Shown piece by piece: positions 62,592 to 64,000 of a stretch of DNA of 64,000 nt (its first letter is position 1; each line of letters starts with the position of its first letter). Origin of the DNA: Burkholderiales bacterium (GTDB lineage Bacteria > Pseudomonadota > Gammaproteobacteria > Burkholderiales > Ga0077523); contig JAIEQG010000027.1 in NCBI GenBank assembly GCA_019747905.1, positions 20,093 to 84,092 on the forward strand, given 5' to 3'. The translations under genes were made by a program, and so were the position numbers. The notes beneath the pieces were generated by a model. It was not told the DNA's origin, ran no database searches, and saw only the letters and a program-made list of their open reading frames with translations.

Positions 62592-64000
62592 ATGGATGTC
62601 CGTATCGTCAATCGCCGCGATCTCGACTTCGTCCTCTACGAGCTGCTCGAAGCGCAGACGCTGACGCAGCGCGATCGCTATCGCGATCACTCGCGGGAGA
62701 CCTTCGACGCGGTGATCGACACGGCGCACAAGATCGCCGTGGAGCAGTTCGCTCCCCACGCGCGCGCGGCGGACGAGGACGAGCCGCGCTTCGAGAACGG
62801 GCGCGTAGTGATGATTCCCGAAGTGAAGCAGGCGCTCGAAGCGTTCCGCGAGGCTGGCTTCATCTCGGCCAGCTTCGATGCGGAACTGGGCGGGATGCAG
62901 TTGCCGGTCACGGTGGCGCAGGCCGCATTCGCGATCTTCAACGGTGCCAACATCGCGACGGCGGCCTATCCGTTCATCACGGTCGCGAACGCCAATCTGC
63001 TCTTGGCGTTCGGGTCCGAGGACCAGAAGCGGCGTTATCTGGGTCACCTGCTGTCGGGGCGGTTCTTCGGCACGATGTGCCTGTCGGAACCGCAGGCGGG
63101 TTCGTCGCTGTCGGACATCGTCACGCGCGCCGAGCCGCAGCCCGACGGCACGTATCGCCTGTTCGGCCAGAAGATGTGGATCTCCGGCGGCGAGCATGAA
63201 CTGTCGGAGAACATCGTCCACCTCGTACTGGCGCGCATCAAGGGCGCGCCGGCCGGGGTCAAGGGGATCTCTCTCTTCGTGGTGCCGAAGTTCCTGGTCA
63301 ACGACGACGGGTCGATCGGTGCACGCAACGACGTCCAGCTCGCCGGACTCAATCACAAGATGGGGTATCGCGGCACGACCAATTGCGTACTGAATTTCGG
63401 CGAAGGCGCCGGCGCGATCGGGACGCTGGTGGGTGAACCGCACAAGGGCCTCGCCTGCATGTTCCACATGATGAACGAGGCGCGCGTGGGCGTGGGGCTC
63501 GGCGCCGTGATGCTGGGTTATTCCGGGTATCTGCACGCGCTCGAGTATGCACGCGAGCGTTCGCAGGGGCGGCCGGTGCTGGCGAAGGATCCGACCAAGC
63601 CGCCCGTCAAGATCATCGAGCACCCGGACATCCGCCGCATGCTACTGGCACAGAAAGCGTATGTGGAGGGCGGACTCGCGCTGAGCCTCTATGCGGCGAG
63701 ACTGGTCGACGACGAACGCAGCGCACCCGACGACAAGACGCGACGCGACGCGAAGCTGCTGCTGGAAGTGCTGACGCCGATCGTCAAGGCGTGGCCGTCG
63801 CAATGGTGTCTCGCCGCCAACGACCTTGCGATCCAGGTGCACGGCGGCTACGGCTACACGCGCGAGTATCCGGTGGAGCGGCTCTATCGCGACAACCGCC
63901 TGAATCCGATCCACGAAGGCACCAACGGCATCCAGGCGCTCGACCTGATGGGGCGCAAGGTCGGCATGGACGACGGCATGGCGATCCAGCTCCTCGCGCG
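62592..64000 (+). CDS. Acyl-CoA dehydrogenase (3' end beyond window)
   Basis: About 469 residues are visible of an acyl-CoA dehydrogenase of the longer type (about 590 residues). MCLSEPQAGSSLSDIVTRA is the FAD/substrate signature, KMWISGGEHE follows, and the C-terminal part has AIQVHGGYGYTREYPVERLY and DNRLNPIHEGTNGIQALDLM. It starts 25 bases after the thiolase stop. The C-terminal extension typical of this subgroup would lie beyond base 64000. Confidence 0.9.
   Translation, partial: MDVRIVNRRDLDFVLYELLEAQTLTQRDRYRDHSRETFDAVIDTAHKIAVEQFAPHARAADEDEPRFENGRVVMIPEVKQALEAFREAGFISASFDAELGGMQLPVTVAQAAFAIFNGANIATAAYPFITVANANLLLAFGSEDQKRRYLGHLLSGRFFGTMCLSEPQAGSSLSDIVTRAEPQPDGTYRLFGQKMWISGGEHELSENIVHLVLARIKGAPAGVKGISLFVVPKFLVNDDGSIGARNDVQLAGLNHKMGYRGTTNCVLNFGEGAGAIGTLVGEPHKGLACMFHMMNEARVGVGLGAVMLGYSGYLHALEYARERSQGRPVLAKDPTKPPVKIIEHPDIRRMLLAQKAYVEGGLALSLYAARLVDDERSAPDDKTRRDAKLLLEVLTPIVKAWPSQWCLAANDLAIQVHGGYGYTREYPVERLYRDNRLNPIHEGTNGIQALDLMGRKVGMDDGMAIQLLA

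Overview
The window is a high-GC photosynthesis gene cluster from an anoxygenic purple bacterium, followed by ordinary heterotrophic metabolism genes. The reaction centre is type II (pufL, pufM, puhA) with a tetraheme cytochrome (pufC), a core antenna (pufB, pufA), bacteriochlorophyll a genes (bchC, bchX-Z, bchF, bchG, bchP) and a spheroidene/spirilloxanthin-type carotenoid set (crtB-F, crtI). The oxygen-dependent cyclase gene acsF and a PpsR/AerR control pair point to a Proteobacterium that makes pigment under oxic or semi-oxic conditions. The neighbouring branched-chain amino-acid ABC genes, acyl-CoA genes and GC-rich dispersed repeats look like Burkholderiales/Betaproteobacteria. That placement is inference; no rRNA or tRNA gene is present to confirm it.

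Layout. 1-3152 (+): end of bchO, crtI, crtB and a 46-residue membrane protein. 3149-5591 (-): crtC, crtD. 5592-5686: shared control region with a perfect TGTC-N10-GACA (PpsR/CrtJ) site. 5687-16795 (+): crtE, crtF, bchC-X-Y-Z, then the puf operon. The puf operon holds pufB, a second beta-like antenna gene without the bacteriochlorophyll histidine, pufA, pufL, pufM, an unrecognised 66-residue membrane protein and pufC, and ends at a strong terminator. 16978-17430 (+): small NTF2-like secreted protein. 31705-17452 (-): one long operon bchF-N-B-H-L-M, lhaA, puhA-B-C, acsF, puhE. 31706-31989: divergent control region with a 34-bp palindrome. 31990-34358 (+): aerR/ppaA and ppsR. 34488-41606 (+): bchG, a PucC-family transporter, bchP, a small membrane protein, a PpsR paralogue with no DNA-binding domain, and a bacteriophytochrome. 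43807-41619 (-): an alpha/beta hydrolase with a membrane half, then heme oxygenase (bphO). From 43835 on the genes are not photosynthetic: DUF4124 proteins, acyl-CoA synthetase, a LivKHMGF-type ABC system, a fatty-acid oxidation protein, two envelope proteins, a Pot-type ABC system, surE, a thiolase and an acyl-CoA dehydrogenase cut by the window edge.

How it works together. Crt and Bch enzymes make the pigments, Puf and Puh proteins form the RC-LH1 core, and LhaA, PuhB, PuhC and PuhE assist assembly. PpsR sites (TGT-N12-ACA) overlap the predicted promoters of crtD/crtE, bchC and bchG, with near-matches at bchF/aerR and crtI. AerR (B12-binding) and the BphP/BphO plus HTH-less PpsR module are the likely light inputs acting on PpsR.

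Most worth a second look: the histidine-less beta-like antenna gene, the 66-residue protein between pufM and pufC, the HTH-less PpsR paired with a bacteriophytochrome, the palindrome whose two ends serve as back-to-back -35 boxes, and a dispersed repeat that ends exactly at the start codons of puhC and livF.
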